Shown in pieces: positions 37,898 to 46,146 of a stretch of 64,000 nt of DNA. The DNA comes from an uncultured Clostridia bacterium. GTDB taxonomy: Bacteria; Bacillota; Clostridia; Christensenellales; UBA1242. Where the stretch lies: positions 186,001-250,000 of the forward strand of contig CAKVHT010000001.1 of NCBI GenBank assembly GCA_934754375.1, read 5' to 3'. Under the pieces are notes generated by a model that searched no databases, had not been told where the DNA came from, and worked only from the letters and a program-made list of their open reading frames with translations. A program made the position numbers and the translations under genes. Numbering within the stretch: the stretch's first letter is position 1; every line of letters starts with the position of its first letter.

Positions 37898-38893
37898 ATG
37901 TTTAGAATTGATTTAGGTCTTAAATTTGGAAGTAATGAAATTATAGTTTACAAAAAAGGTTGCGGCATAGTTGCAAAAGAGCCTGCCTACCTTGCGGTTA
38001 CAACAAATGGAAAATCAATCAAGGTGCATGCAATTGGCAAAAAGGCCGAAAAGTTATTCAATTCCAAAAGCACAAATTATCAAGTGTACAGACCAATTGA
38101 AAATGGTGAGATTGTAAACGAAAAAATGGCAAAGTTGTTGCTTGGTAAAATTGTTGAAAATGTTGTTGAGGGCAACTCATTCATCACAAATGTTTATGCG
38201 TTAGTTGCTGTTCCAAGTGCATTAAACGAAAAACAACTTTTGCTTATCAAAAAGGTTTTGCATGAATCCGGTGTGAACAAGGTTGAATTTGTGTTTAATA
38301 GTGTATGCGTTCAATCAAATTTAGATTTTGATTCGCACAGTCATGTGATGGTTGTGGATATTGGTAAAAACATAACAGATATATCGGTGCTTAATGAATA
38401 CAATTTTTGCTTTGGCAGAATGTATTTCTTAGGTGGTGAAGATATGGACAAAAGCATTGTAACTTTTGTTGCGGACAACTTCGGATTAAATATCAGCAAA
38501 CAAACAGCGGAAAGCATTAAAAATGAAGTGGCATCATTATATAATCGTGATATGTATTCTTATGATTTTGTTGGCACAAATGAAAACGGCAATTTGGCTC
38601 GAGCATCAATCACTGCAAATGATGTTCGTTTGGCAATTAGCAATGTGTACGATGCAATTTTTGAGCGCATTGATGAAATCTTAAAATCACTTCCTGCTGA
38701 AGTAGCAAATGATGTTTACAACACCGGCATTGTGTTTGTTGGTGGTGGAAGCAAAATTGCGGGATTGTACGAATATGCCAAAAAGAAATTAGATTTTCCT
38801 GTTATTGTCTCTGACCAACCTGAAGATGCTGTAGTGTTGGGGCTTGGCAAATTGCTTTGTGGAGGCAAAGAATTTTTAAAACAAAAGGTTTGA
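37898..38893 (+). CDS. MreB/Mbl-family actin-like cell-shape protein
   Basis: 331 residues of the bacterial actin fold. Phosphate-1 is DLGLKFGSNEI, phosphate-2 is VVDIGKNITDISVL, and the adenosine motif is VFVGGGSKIAGL. MreB filaments guide lateral wall synthesis. The sequence is clearly more divergent than typical MreB, which is usually strongly conserved. No mreC, mreD or penicillin-binding gene follows, though minD, minE, spoIVFB and rplU lie downstream as in Bacillus. It could be a secondary paralogue. Start supported by AGGGGG. Confidence 0.85.
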   Translation: MFRIDLGLKFGSNEIIVYKKGCGIVAKEPAYLAVTTNGKSIKVHAIGKKAEKLFNSKSTNYQVYRPIENGEIVNEKMAKLLLGKIVENVVEGNSFITNVYALVAVPSALNEKQLLLIKKVLHESGVNKVEFVFNSVCVQSNLDFDSHSHVMVVDIGKNITDISVLNEYNFCFGRMYFLGGEDMDKSIVTFVADNFGLNISKQTAESIKNEVASLYNRDMYSYDFVGTNENGNLARASITANDVRLAISNVYDAIFERIDEILKSLPAEVANDVYNTGIVFVGGGSKIAGLYEYAKKKLDFPVIVSDQPEDAVVLGLGKLLCGGKEFLKQKV

Positions 38894-38914
38894 TTTGTTT
38901 TTTAATAAAAATTC

Positions 38915-38952
38915 AAAAACTTGCAAAAATATTAAAAATTTGCAAGTTTTTT
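38915..38952 (+). terminator. Terminator after the MreB-like gene
   Basis: AAAAACTTGCAAA/TTTGCAAGTTTTT, 13-bp perfect stem with an 11-base AT loop and T run. Confidence 0.9.
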
Positions 38953-39159
38953 GTTTAAGATTTCGTTTTTTTTGTTAAAAAATTTTCAATTTATTGAGGT
39001 TTTAAAAGCGATTTTTTAATTTATAACAACAATTGAATTTGAAGCAAATAATTTAAGAAAAGTAATTGTCGAATAAAAGCGAAGGCAAAAATAAAACAAA
39101 AATCGCCTTTGTTTTTTTTATAACACGTGATAAATTTGCTATCAACACAGGGAGGTGTT

Positions 39160-39954
39160 ATGGCACGTATCATAGTTTTAACTTCTGGTAAAGGTGGTGT
39201 GGGTAAAACAACGGTAACAGCAAATTTAGGCAGGCAACTTGCAAAAAGAAATCTTCGTGTTTGCCTTATAGATATGGATATTGGGCTTAATAATTTAGAT
39301 GTTGTTATGAATATGGAAGATCGTGTTGTTTATACTCTGTTAGATGCTCTTGAAGGCAGGTGTAGGCTGAAAGAGGCACTTATTCAAGATGATTGTTTTC
39401 CACTTTTGTTTTTGCTTTCAACAGGTGGTTTAAACAGAAATTTATCAATCCAACTTTCAGATATAAAAATGGTCATCAGTGAACTTGGCAAATCGTTTGA
39501 TTTTGTTTTGATAGATTGTCCAGCAGGCATAGACGCAGGCTTTAAAAGGGCGGTGTTCTGCGCTGACGAAGCAATAGTTGTAACCACACCTCATTTAAGC
39601 AGTTTAAGAGATGCGGATAAAGTTGTGACAATATTGTCCAGTTACAGCAATATATGTTCAAAGCGCTTTGTTATAAATCGTGCTAGGGGAGATTTGATAC
39701 AAGACAAACTAATGCTTGATGTTTATGATGTTGCAAAATCGTTGCGTATTGATTTTGGCGGAGTTATACCAGATGATGATAAGGTGATCACAGCAAACAG
39801 CGAAAGTGTTTTTGATGAGCGCATTGCGTTGAATAGGGCATTTGACATATTGGCTGAAAACATATTAACCGGCGATAAAAAATTGTTCGATTGTACATAC
39901 AAATATCGTGGATTTTTGGGTAGGATTAAGAAAATGCTAAAGAGAAGTTGTTGA
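39160..39954 (+). CDS. minD: Septum-site-determining ATPase MinD
   Basis: 264 residues. Deviant Walker A KGGVGKTT (11-18) with the signature lysine, switch I region DMDIGLNNLD, Walker B FVLIDCPAG, and a C-terminal amphipathic membrane-targeting helix (RGFLGRIKKMLKR). MinD binds membrane as an ATP dimer, recruits MinC and is released by MinE. The ATG at 39160 has a perfect GGAGG five to six bases before it; an upstream GTG at 39127 is unlikely. minE follows. No minC is adjacent. Confidence 0.96.
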   Translation: MARIIVLTSGKGGVGKTTVTANLGRQLAKRNLRVCLIDMDIGLNNLDVVMNMEDRVVYTLLDALEGRCRLKEALIQDDCFPLLFLLSTGGLNRNLSIQLSDIKMVISELGKSFDFVLIDCPAGIDAGFKRAVFCADEAIVVTTPHLSSLRDADKVVTILSSYSNICSKRFVINRARGDLIQDKLMLDVYDVAKSLRIDFGGVIPDDDKVITANSESVFDERIALNRAFDILAENILTGDKKLFDCTYKYRGFLGRIKKMLKRSC

Positions 39955-40005
39955 TAGTTATAACAAGAAAGGAGAACAAAGAGAGAACTAAAAATACCGA
40001 TATAG

Positions 40006-40065
40006 ACATACAAATATCGTGGATTTTTAGGTAGGATAAAAAAGATGCTAAAAAGAAACTGTTAA
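40006..40065 (+). repeat. Second copy of the minD 3' end (membrane-targeting helix)
   Basis: These 60 bases repeat 39895-39954, the last 20 codons of minD including the stop, at 111 bases' distance and in the same phase. Of seven codon differences six are silent; one changes Ser to Asn. Stops in all the intervening frame positions prevent fusion to minD, and no start codon precedes the copy, so it is not expressed as a peptide in its present form. A GGAGA-like site lies between the copies. The likely origin is collapse of a tandem minD duplication. Confidence 0.88.
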
Positions 40066-40075
40066 GGGGCAAAAT

Positions 40076-40303
40076 ATGGATTTAAAACAAAGGCTTTCAG
40101 CGATGATTGAGAAGGATAAAAAAGATAATCCAAAATACTTGGTTGAAGTTATCAAATCAGATTTTTTTTATCTTATCAACAATTATTTTGAAGTTGCTTT
40201 TGATGATATAAAAGTGGAAATTAACACAGATAAAAATGATTATGCGATTTCAATTTTGTGCGTTGGCGAAAGGATAAAATTAATGCACACTCTGCCAAGT
40301 TGA
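40076..40303 (+). CDS. minE: Cell division topological specificity factor MinE
   Basis: 75 residues. The C-terminal part, LVEVIKSDFFYLINNYFEVAFDDIKVEI, matches the MinE topological-specificity domain. The N-terminal anti-MinCD/membrane segment is short (about 20 residues). MinE stimulates MinD ATPase and drives pole-to-pole oscillation. It follows minD directly. The weak AAGGGG ribosome-binding site is shared with the end of the duplicated minD tail. Confidence 0.85.
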   Translation: MDLKQRLSAMIEKDKKDNPKYLVEVIKSDFFYLINNYFEVAFDDIKVEINTDKNDYAISILCVGERIKLMHTLPS

Positions 40304-40339
40304 TGTACTAAAACAACACAAAAAGCAATACCATAATAT

Positions 40340-41134
40340 ATGAAAAAGTTTAAGTTTGGCATAAGTTTTTTTATGTTGATGGCAATTTGCATATTGACTC
40401 AAAAATTTTTGCTGTTGTTAAACTATTTTTGCGCACTCGTTTTGCATGAGTTAGCGCATGTTTTTGTTGCTTTAAAGCGAGGATATAAAGTGAAGTATGT
40501 AAAATTGTCCATGTTGGGTTTATCAGTAGGATTGGACAATCAAATTGATAGTAAAGACACATTTGCAATAAACATTGCAGGCCCTGCGTGCAACCTGATT
40601 GTTTGTGTTTTATGTTTAGCAAGTTATTCCATTTTTCCTGCGTCATTTGCAATGTTAAACACATTTTGTGTGTGCAATTTGGTGCTTGCATTTTTCAATC
40701 TGTTGCCCATTTATCCGCTTGACGGTGGCAAAATTTTTCAAAGCATTTTCAAAACAAAAAAAGCATATTTAATTGCAGATTTGATTGTTAGGTTGCTTTT
40801 AACAATAACATTTGCAATTATGTTTATATGTTCAATCTTTGCTGAAACAAATTGGTTATATCTTTTGTTTGCAGTTTTCTTTATTCTGCAAACGCCAAAA
40901 CATTCGCCAAATTTCAGTTTGTTTAAATCAAAAACAAATCACAAATATGAAAAAGTTGTGATGTTAAAAATTGATGAGAGTCAAAATTTATTTTCACTTT
41001 TAAAACTTATCAATAACAAAAACTACACTATTTTTTATTGTCCAACAACACATCAAAAATACGTTGATGAAGATTCTGTTGTAAACTTTGCCTTAAGATT
41101 TCCATTGGATACATCAATCAAAAACATAATATAA
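40340..41134 (+). CDS. spoIVFB: SpoIVFB-like M50 site-2 protease
   Basis: 264 residues, membrane metalloprotease. The zinc motif is HELAH (H36, E37, H40) in the second membrane helix, and the third ligand D128 is in LLPIYPLDGG. A C-terminal cytosolic region (about 205-264) resembles the CBS-like tail of SpoIVFB. In Bacillus SpoIVFB cleaves pro-sigma-K in the mother cell. The location between minDE and rplU is the same as in Bacillus, but the partner gene spoIVFA is absent. Another regulated-proteolysis substrate is possible. Confidence 0.87.
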   Translation: MKKFKFGISFFMLMAICILTQKFLLLLNYFCALVLHELAHVFVALKRGYKVKYVKLSMLGLSVGLDNQIDSKDTFAINIAGPACNLIVCVLCLASYSIFPASFAMLNTFCVCNLVLAFFNLLPIYPLDGGKIFQSIFKTKKAYLIADLIVRLLLTITFAIMFICSIFAETNWLYLLFAVFFILQTPKHSPNFSLFKSKTNHKYEKVVMLKIDESQNLFSLLKLINNKNYTIFYCPTTHQKYVDEDSVVNFALRFPLDTSIKNII

Positions 41135-41285
41135 ATTTGCTAAAAGGCTATCATTAGGTGTTGTGAGTTTGGTTAAAAAGCCATAAACCACTTATTTTTT
41201 ATCAAAATCAAATCTTTTTGCAAAATTTGCTGTTTAGTTATATTTATATAATTTGTTACATGCGATGAATTTTTATTTTTAACTG

Positions 41286-41314
41286 TTGACAATTATCTTG
41301 TCTTTTGCTATAAT
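41286..41314 (+). promoter_or_regulatory. rplU operon promoter
   Basis: Perfect consensus: TTGACA (41286-41291), 17-base spacer, TATAAT (41309-41314). Confidence 0.92.
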
Positions 41315-41395
41315 ACGAATCGTAGTACCACATTGAACAGGCTTTAAATCTCTTGTGAGTGCCTTAAAAGTGAGTCTTTATAGGAGGTAACTAGT
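41315..41395 (+). promoter_or_regulatory. rplU leader: L21 ribosomal-protein leader
   Basis: The leader between promoter and rplU resembles the Firmicutes L21 leader: GTACCACATTGAACAGG, later GAGTGCCTTAAAAGTGAGT, then GGAGG before the ATG. This conserved element is thought to let L21 repress its own operon. Identified from memory of the family pattern, not by model search. Confidence 0.72.
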
Positions 41396-41701
41396 ATGTA
41401 CGCAATAGCAAATATTTCAGGTAAACAATATAAAGTTGAAGCTGGCAATACTCTTGTTGTTGACCGTCTTAATGCTGAAGCAGGCGAAGTTGTAACTTTC
41501 CCAGTGCTTATGGTTGTTGATGGTGACAAGTCAAAAGTTGGCAACCCTGTTGTAAAAGATATTGTTGTTAGTGCAAAAGTTGTTGAACACGTTTTGGACA
41601 AAAAAATCACAGTTTACAAATACAAAGCTAAAAAGAACGAACGTAAGAAACAAGGTCACAGACAACCATATACAAAACTTACAATCGAAAGCATAGGTTA
41701 A
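41396..41701 (+). CDS. rplU: Large-subunit ribosomal protein L21
   Basis: 101 residues, full-length bL21. It begins MYAIANISGKQYKVEAG and carries the KYKAKKNERKKQGHRQ segment and the LTIESI ending. L21 binds 23S rRNA near domain II. GGAGG precedes the ATG. First gene of rplU-prp-rpmA, the invariant Firmicutes order. Confidence 0.98.
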   Translation: MYAIANISGKQYKVEAGNTLVVDRLNAEAGEVVTFPVLMVVDGDKSKVGNPVVKDIVVSAKVVEHVLDKKITVYKYKAKKNERKKQGHRQPYTKLTIESIG

Positions 41702-41704
41702 TAG

Positions 41705-42016
41705 ATGATTAACTTAACAATTTTAAAAAGTAATGATGCAATAACCACCATTCAAGCCAAAGGTCACTCTGGTTATGCGGTGGCAGGTCAAGATATAGTG
41801 TGCAGTGCAGTTTCCACAATCATGCAAACAACATTAAACGGTTTGCTTGAAGTGGTTAAAGCTGATGTTGATTATCAAATTGATGAGCAAATCCCATTTT
41901 TAAGGATTTCAGTCAATGAACAAGATAGGCAAGCACAAATTTTGATGCAAAGCGCTTATTTGGCACTTAAACAGATTGCAGACGATTACAAAAACTACAT
42001 TAAAATAAAGGAGTAA
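41705..42016 (+). CDS. prp: Ribosomal-processing cysteine protease Prp
   Basis: 103 residues of the Prp (YsxB) family. The catalytic histidine is in KGHSGYA and the catalytic cysteine in [10 protein letters not shown]. Prp removes the N-terminal extension of L27 in Firmicutes and related bacteria; without this, ribosomes are not functional. The neighbouring L27 carries the matching extension. It starts 3 bases after rplU, overlapping none of the other genes. Confidence 0.95.
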   Translation: MINLTILKSNDAITTIQAKGHSGYAVAGQDIVCSAVSTIMQTTLNGLLEVVKADVDYQIDEQIPFLRISVNEQDRQAQILMQSAYLALKQIADDYKNYIKIKE

Positions 42017-42018
42017 CT

Positions 42019-42300
42019 ATGATTAAGTTCAATATTCAATTGTTTGCCCATAAAAAAGGTGGCGGTAGCACAAAGAACGGTCGTGATAGTGAATCAAAAC
42101 GTCTTGGCGTTAAAGCTGGTGATGGTCAATTTGTTCACGCAGGATCAATCCTTGTTCGTCAAAGAGGCACAAGAATCTACCCATCAACAAATGTTGGTTG
42201 TGGCAAAGATTACACATTGTTTGCTTTAATTGACGGTGTTGTACGTTTTAAACGTGACGCTAGAGGCAGAAAAATTGCCACAGTAGAAGCAAAAATCTAA
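42019..42300 (+). CDS. rpmA: Large-subunit ribosomal protein L27 with cleavable N-terminus
   Basis: 93 residues, bL27. The core begins [14 protein letters not shown]. It is preceded by a nine-residue extension [10 protein letters not shown] that matches the Prp recognition pattern, with cleavage expected after A10 to expose HKKGGG at the peptidyl-transferase centre. The ribosome-binding site AAGGAG overlaps the end of prp, two bases away. Confidence 0.98.
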   Translation: MIKFNIQLFAHKKGGGSTKNGRDSESKRLGVKAGDGQFVHAGSILVRQRGTRIYPSTNVGCGKDYTLFALIDGVVRFKRDARGRKIATVEAKI

Positions 42301-42316
42301 CAAATATTTATATAAT

Positions 42317-42346
42317 AAAAAACACCAATTAATTTGGTGTTTTTTT
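42317..42346 (+). terminator. rplU-prp-rpmA terminator
   Basis: AAAACACCAA/TTGGTGTTTT stem with ATTAAT loop and T run. Confidence 0.9.
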
Positions 42347-42502
42347 GTGGCTTCTATCAGTTTAATCAGTTTGTAAATTGTTGCTTAAAAATTTATTAAT
42401 TGTTATAAGGTGTCGCTAATCTTTAAGGTTTGCAATATTAGTTCTGCAAAGGTTGTGCAAATCAACACTTTAAATCGAGTTAAGGGCATAAGATAAAGAT
42501 TA

Positions 42503-43237
42503 TTAATATAAAAACCTTGTATCGAACTTTTTCTTGTAAGAGAATATTAATCCAATGATAATATCAAGCAAATAAGCAAACACAATCACAAGCCAGAAGA
42601 TGTAGCCAGGTTTTGTAAAGGCGAGAGTGATAATCATCGTAACGGTGATTAACAATGCAACAATAATTGGAATAATGTCCAGTTTGCCAAATTTTGTTTT
42701 TGTCTTTGCTGATTTGTTAATTTCTTTATCTTCAATATAGACATTTACAACTAATCTTGGGTCAATTTCAAACAAACGATTGGCAATATGGCTCATCAAA
42801 AGTTCGGTTGCAAATTCTCTTGGAATGTATTGTAGTTTCGGGCTTGACATACTGTCTTTATTTTTAAACATAGATTTAACATAAATATTATATGCGCCAT
42901 TGCCAATTTGTTCAAATATATTGTACTTTGGCACTAGGTTTACAAAATGTCTACCATCACCAATTTTGCTTAAAAAATTGTTTAACATTTGGTTGTTTAA
43001 GTCTAAACTTGAATAACATATCAAAATATCATCAACTGTGCATTTCAAAAGCATAGTGTGTAAAACTTTGGCAAGATTTTTGGTGTAAACAGCATGACAC
43101 TCATAGCCAAAAGATTTAAATAATTCCACAAAATGGTTTTTGACAACAAAATATATATCATTGCCAAATCTTGTTTGCATCATATTTATCTTTGTTTTAA
43201 TGTCACTAACACTGTCAACAACATAAATTAATTTCAT
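42503..43237 (-). CDS. Hypothetical protein with two C-terminal membrane helices
   Basis: 244 residues, not recognised. The N-terminal part (about 1-180) is soluble, alternating beta and alpha in a Rossmann-like manner (MKLIYVVDSVSDIK, DDILICYSSLD). A basic linker (about 180-188) leads to two membrane helices (about 190-210 and 215-235) and a basic tail, so the soluble domain should face the cytoplasm. Start supported by AGGGG. Single gene; the 200 bases towards rpmA contain nothing else. Confidence 0.72.
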   Translation of the reverse strand: MKLIYVVDSVSDIKTKINMMQTRFGNDIYFVVKNHFVELFKSFGYECHAVYTKNLAKVLHTMLLKCTVDDILICYSSLDLNNQMLNNFLSKIGDGRHFVNLVPKYNIFEQIGNGAYNIYVKSMFKNKDSMSSPKLQYIPREFATELLMSHIANRLFEIDPRLVVNVYIEDKEINKSAKTKTKFGKLDIIPIIVALLITVTMIITLAFTKPGYIFWLVIVFAYLLDIIIGLIFSYKKKFDTRFLY

Positions 43238-43377
43238 ATCAAACCCCTATATATTCAAATTATACAACAAAATTGGCATTTTTAAAAACAAAATACGCAA
43301 AAATTTGCAAAATGCATATAAAAGGTGTGAATACTGTTTTGCTTGATTGAAACATTGAAAAGTATTGTTTAATATAG

Positions 43378-43417
43378 AAAAAAAGGAACTTTGTTTAAAA
43401 GAGTAGTTCCTTTTTTT
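43378..43417 (-). terminator. Terminator after the XRE regulator
   Basis: AAAAAGGAACT/AGTTCCTTTTT with a loop of about a dozen bases and T-rich flanks; lies 48 bases after the regulator's stop on the minus strand. Confidence 0.8.
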
Positions 43418-43464
43418 GTTTCAAACAATGCATTTATTAATTGAAATGCTTTTAGTCAAATTGA

Positions 43465-44217
43465 TTATAAGTCTTTATGTAAAATGTTTTTTTGTTCGTT
43501 TGAAGAAGTATGTTCAATTGGTACAGATTCTAAAACCTGTGCGGTTTGTTCATTTTCAGGTTTAGATTTGCCTTTTTTTACTTTTTTTTCTTTAACAGGT
43601 TTTTCTTTTAGTTGTTTATTTTTTGGCTTTCTCATCAGAGCGCCCCAAAGGATAACGGCAATTTGAAGTGGAATGCCTATGAAGTAGATTATCCAAACGT
43701 GATATTCAATCAATTGAATGTGAATGCATACCAGCAAAGACCACAATAAGAACGATAATATCCAAAACAACCATTGCCTTTTGCCCCAAATAGAGTTGAA
43801 TATCAATAACACAACACAAGAAATTGGCACTGACCACAAGAATAGCATATAAGGTGTTCCACCTGTTGCAAGTTTATATGAAACAAACCAGATAGTTGCT
43901 GCAATCCAAACTGCACTTACGGCAAGCAAGGATATGATAAGTTTGGTAGGGAACAATCTGTCCTTATGTTGTTCTTTTTGTTCGGTTTCTGGTAAAATCT
44001 CATTTTCGCTTGTTAAAGAATCTAAACTGACATCATAAAATTTTGCAAGTTGATAAAGCACTTCAATGCTCGGCAAAGATTCGCCTTTTTCCCATTTAGA
44101 AATTGATTTGTCTGAATAATTAAATTTTTCAGCCAATTCAAGTTGGGTCATTTTTCTGTCACGCCTCAATTTTTGCAGATTTTGCCCAACAATCAAATTG
44201 ATATCTTGGTTTTCCAT
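43465..44217 (-). CDS. XRE-family regulator with membrane domain
   Basis: 250 residues. An N-terminal helix-turn-helix (about 6-62: VGQNLQKLRRDRKMTQLELA and SDKSISKWEKGESLPS) is followed by about four membrane helices (90-195) and a lysine/glutamate-rich tail. Such membrane-bound XRE proteins occur in Clostridia and may sense envelope or peptide signals. The start at 44217 has GGAG seven bases upstream, whereas the frame is open further. It stands alone, downstream (in its own direction) of nothing obvious; target genes are unknown. Confidence 0.88.
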   Translation of the reverse strand: MENQDINLIVGQNLQKLRRDRKMTQLELAEKFNYSDKSISKWEKGESLPSIEVLYQLAKFYDVSLDSLTSENEILPETEQKEQHKDRLFPTKLIISLLAVSAVWIAATIWFVSYKLATGGTPYMLFLWSVPISCVVLLIFNSIWGKRQWLFWILSFLLWSLLVCIHIQLIEYHVWIIYFIGIPLQIAVILWGALMRKPKNKQLKEKPVKEKKVKKGKSKPENEQTAQVLESVPIEHTSSNEQKNILHKDL

Positions 44218-44347
44218 AAACATCTCCAAAAACATATTATGTTTTAAGTTACAAACTATTTTATCAGTCATTAAAAAATTTTGCAACTAAATACCATAAT
44301 TCTAGTCAAATTAGAGATATTTTGACAAAAATAAAGCTAAATCTATC

Positions 44348-45358
44348 TTAAATAGAGTTAAGTTTTAATCTTTTATACAATTTTAAAATCTCGTTGGTGG
44401 AATTTTTTTGTGTTGAAATTGAGATTTTGTTACCATTTTGCAAGCCGATCATTGCTTTTGTGTGGTTACCGACAGGTTTGAAAACACAATAATTGCATGG
44501 TTGACATATTGTTGAAACAATTGTGCCAGATTTTTGTGGGGTCAAAATGTTTTTCACAATCAATTTTGTGTCAGTTCCATTAAGCAATTTAGCACAATCT
44601 TTATGAATCACTTTTGCATCAAAATTTGACATTATATCAAGGTCAGTATAAGACATTTTTTCAATTCTGTTTGACTTTGCAATTTGTGGATTTGTTTCAA
44701 AAATTCCGTCAACATCTGTCCAGTTTTCATAAATGTTTGCACCTAAACATTTGGCTATAATGCTGGCAGAAAAATCGCTTCCACCTCGACTAAAAAGTTT
44801 GATTCTATCCACTGTGGAATTATATTCAGTATGCAACAAAGCAAAGTTTGTTTCACACTCATTCAATCCGTAAAAACCAGGAATAACAATATTTTTATAT
44901 TCAATTATGTATTTTTTTATATTTTTTTCAATTTTTTCTAAATTCAATTTGTTATTTCTAAAAAATATTATTTTTTCCGCTGGTAAAAATTTGATATTTA
45001 AATATTCAGCCATAATTTTTGCGGTGATATACTCACCTCTGGATATAAACCAAAATTTATTTTTATTTGTGTCAAACACAGAACAAATTTCATCAACAAA
45101 ACTATTGGTGTTTTGCTTGCTATTTGTATATTTTTTTAACATCAAAAGTTTTTCTTTTATCTGCTTTTTAATTTTCGTTTTGTTTGATTTGCTTGATGTG
45201 TATTTTATCAACAAATCTGTAAGTTTTGCGTCAGTTAAGTTGGATTTGCCGATTGCGGAAAAAACCCAAACATTGCGATCATCGGATTTTAAACTTAAAA
45301 CATTTTTCAAAGCTTGTTTTGTTGCTGTGGCACTTCCACCAAATTTGCAAACAATCAT
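44348..45358 (-). CDS. lysC: Aspartokinase without full ACT regulatory region
   Basis: 336 residues. The amino-acid-kinase domain is complete: KFGGSAT at the N-terminus, SRGEY, SRGGSDFSASI and the YENWTDVDGIFETNP segment. After SGTIVST only about 55 residues remain, where usual aspartokinases carry two ACT domains (total about 400-450). It phosphorylates aspartate at the entry of the lysine/DAP and threonine/methionine pathway. Loss of ACT sites suggests weak or no feedback inhibition. Last gene of asd-dapA-dapB-lysC; its ATG lies just within the dapB end, with GAGGA before it. Confidence 0.88.
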   Translation of the reverse strand: MIVCKFGGSATATKQALKNVLSLKSDDRNVWVFSAIGKSNLTDAKLTDLLIKYTSSKSNKTKIKKQIKEKLLMLKKYTNSKQNTNSFVDEICSVFDTNKNKFWFISRGEYITAKIMAEYLNIKFLPAEKIIFFRNNKLNLEKIEKNIKKYIIEYKNIVIPGFYGLNECETNFALLHTEYNSTVDRIKLFSRGGSDFSASIIAKCLGANIYENWTDVDGIFETNPQIAKSNRIEKMSYTDLDIMSNFDAKVIHKDCAKLLNGTDTKLIVKNILTPQKSGTIVSTICQPCNYCVFKPVGNHTKAMIGLQNGNKISISTQKNSTNEILKLYKRLKLNSI

Positions 45359-46002
45359 AACAAATCCTCAATTTTGTAAATTCCATTTTTTTGTTTTATC
45401 AATTTTTCACAAACGGCAATTGCTCCTTGGCAAAAGCAGTCTCGTGAAACTGCGGTATGCTTAATTTCAATAATTTCATTTTCGCCATAAGCAATCACTG
45501 AATGTTCTCCGATTACACTGCCTGCACGTGTTGTGTTGATTGTTGGGTTAATGTTTAAAAGCCGAAGTTTATTATCTAACAGTTTTGCAGTACCACTTGG
45601 GCTATCTTTTTTGTTTCTGTGATGTGTTTCATTGATAACAAAATCATATTTGCTAACTGGATATAAACTTTTTAGCATATTGCAAAAGCATAAAACACCA
45701 ATGCTTAAATTGGGGCATACTGCTATTGGAATTTGTTCACTTGCAAATTGTATCAAATGTTCATTTGTTGGACTGTGGTTGGTGGTGGCAATTAATAAGG
45801 GTTTGTGTTTGTTCAATGCTAGTTTGATGTTTTGATTTAAAGCGGAGGCTGATGAAAAATCAACAATAGCATCAAAGTCTATGTTATTTGCAAGATTAAA
45901 ATTATTTTTATCAACGGCAAAATAATTGATGTGGTTTTTGTCCATGTAATATTGCATTTGATGACCCATTCTGCCGTCTGCGCCAATTAAAAGTATTTTC
46001 AT
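45355..46002 (-). CDS. dapB: 4-hydroxy-tetrahydrodipicolinate reductase DapB
   Basis: 215 residues. NAD(P)-binding GADGRMG at residues 7-13, the catalytic ETHHRNKKDSPSGTA segment, and RAGSVIGEHSV. It reduces the DapA product to tetrahydrodipicolinate. It is shorter than the usual ~250 residues. The frame extends 29 codons upstream, but AAGGAAA and the family N-terminus set the start at 46002. 144 bases separate it from dapA. Confidence 0.93.
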   Translation of the reverse strand: MKILLIGADGRMGHQMQYYMDKNHINYFAVDKNNFNLANNIDFDAIVDFSSASALNQNIKLALNKHKPLLIATTNHSPTNEHLIQFASEQIPIAVCPNLSIGVLCFCNMLKSLYPVSKYDFVINETHHRNKKDSPSGTAKLLDNKLRLLNINPTINTTRAGSVIGEHSVIAYGENEIIEIKHTAVSRDCFCQGAIAVCEKLIKQKNGIYKIEDLL

Positions 46003-46146
46003 AAATTTCCTTTTATTGTGCAAAAATTTGCAACTAATATATTTTTTTAAACAAAGCTTAAACAAAATAAAATTATTAAAAATTTGCAAAAATTAATTGT
46101 TTTTTATTAAAAATTATTAAAAAAATATAATTTTTATGTATTTTAC

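Noticed and set aside
40006..40065. A separately translated second MinD targeting peptide
   Set aside because: An in-frame TAG immediately precedes it and there is no start codon before the helix; only an internal ATG giving about six residues remains.
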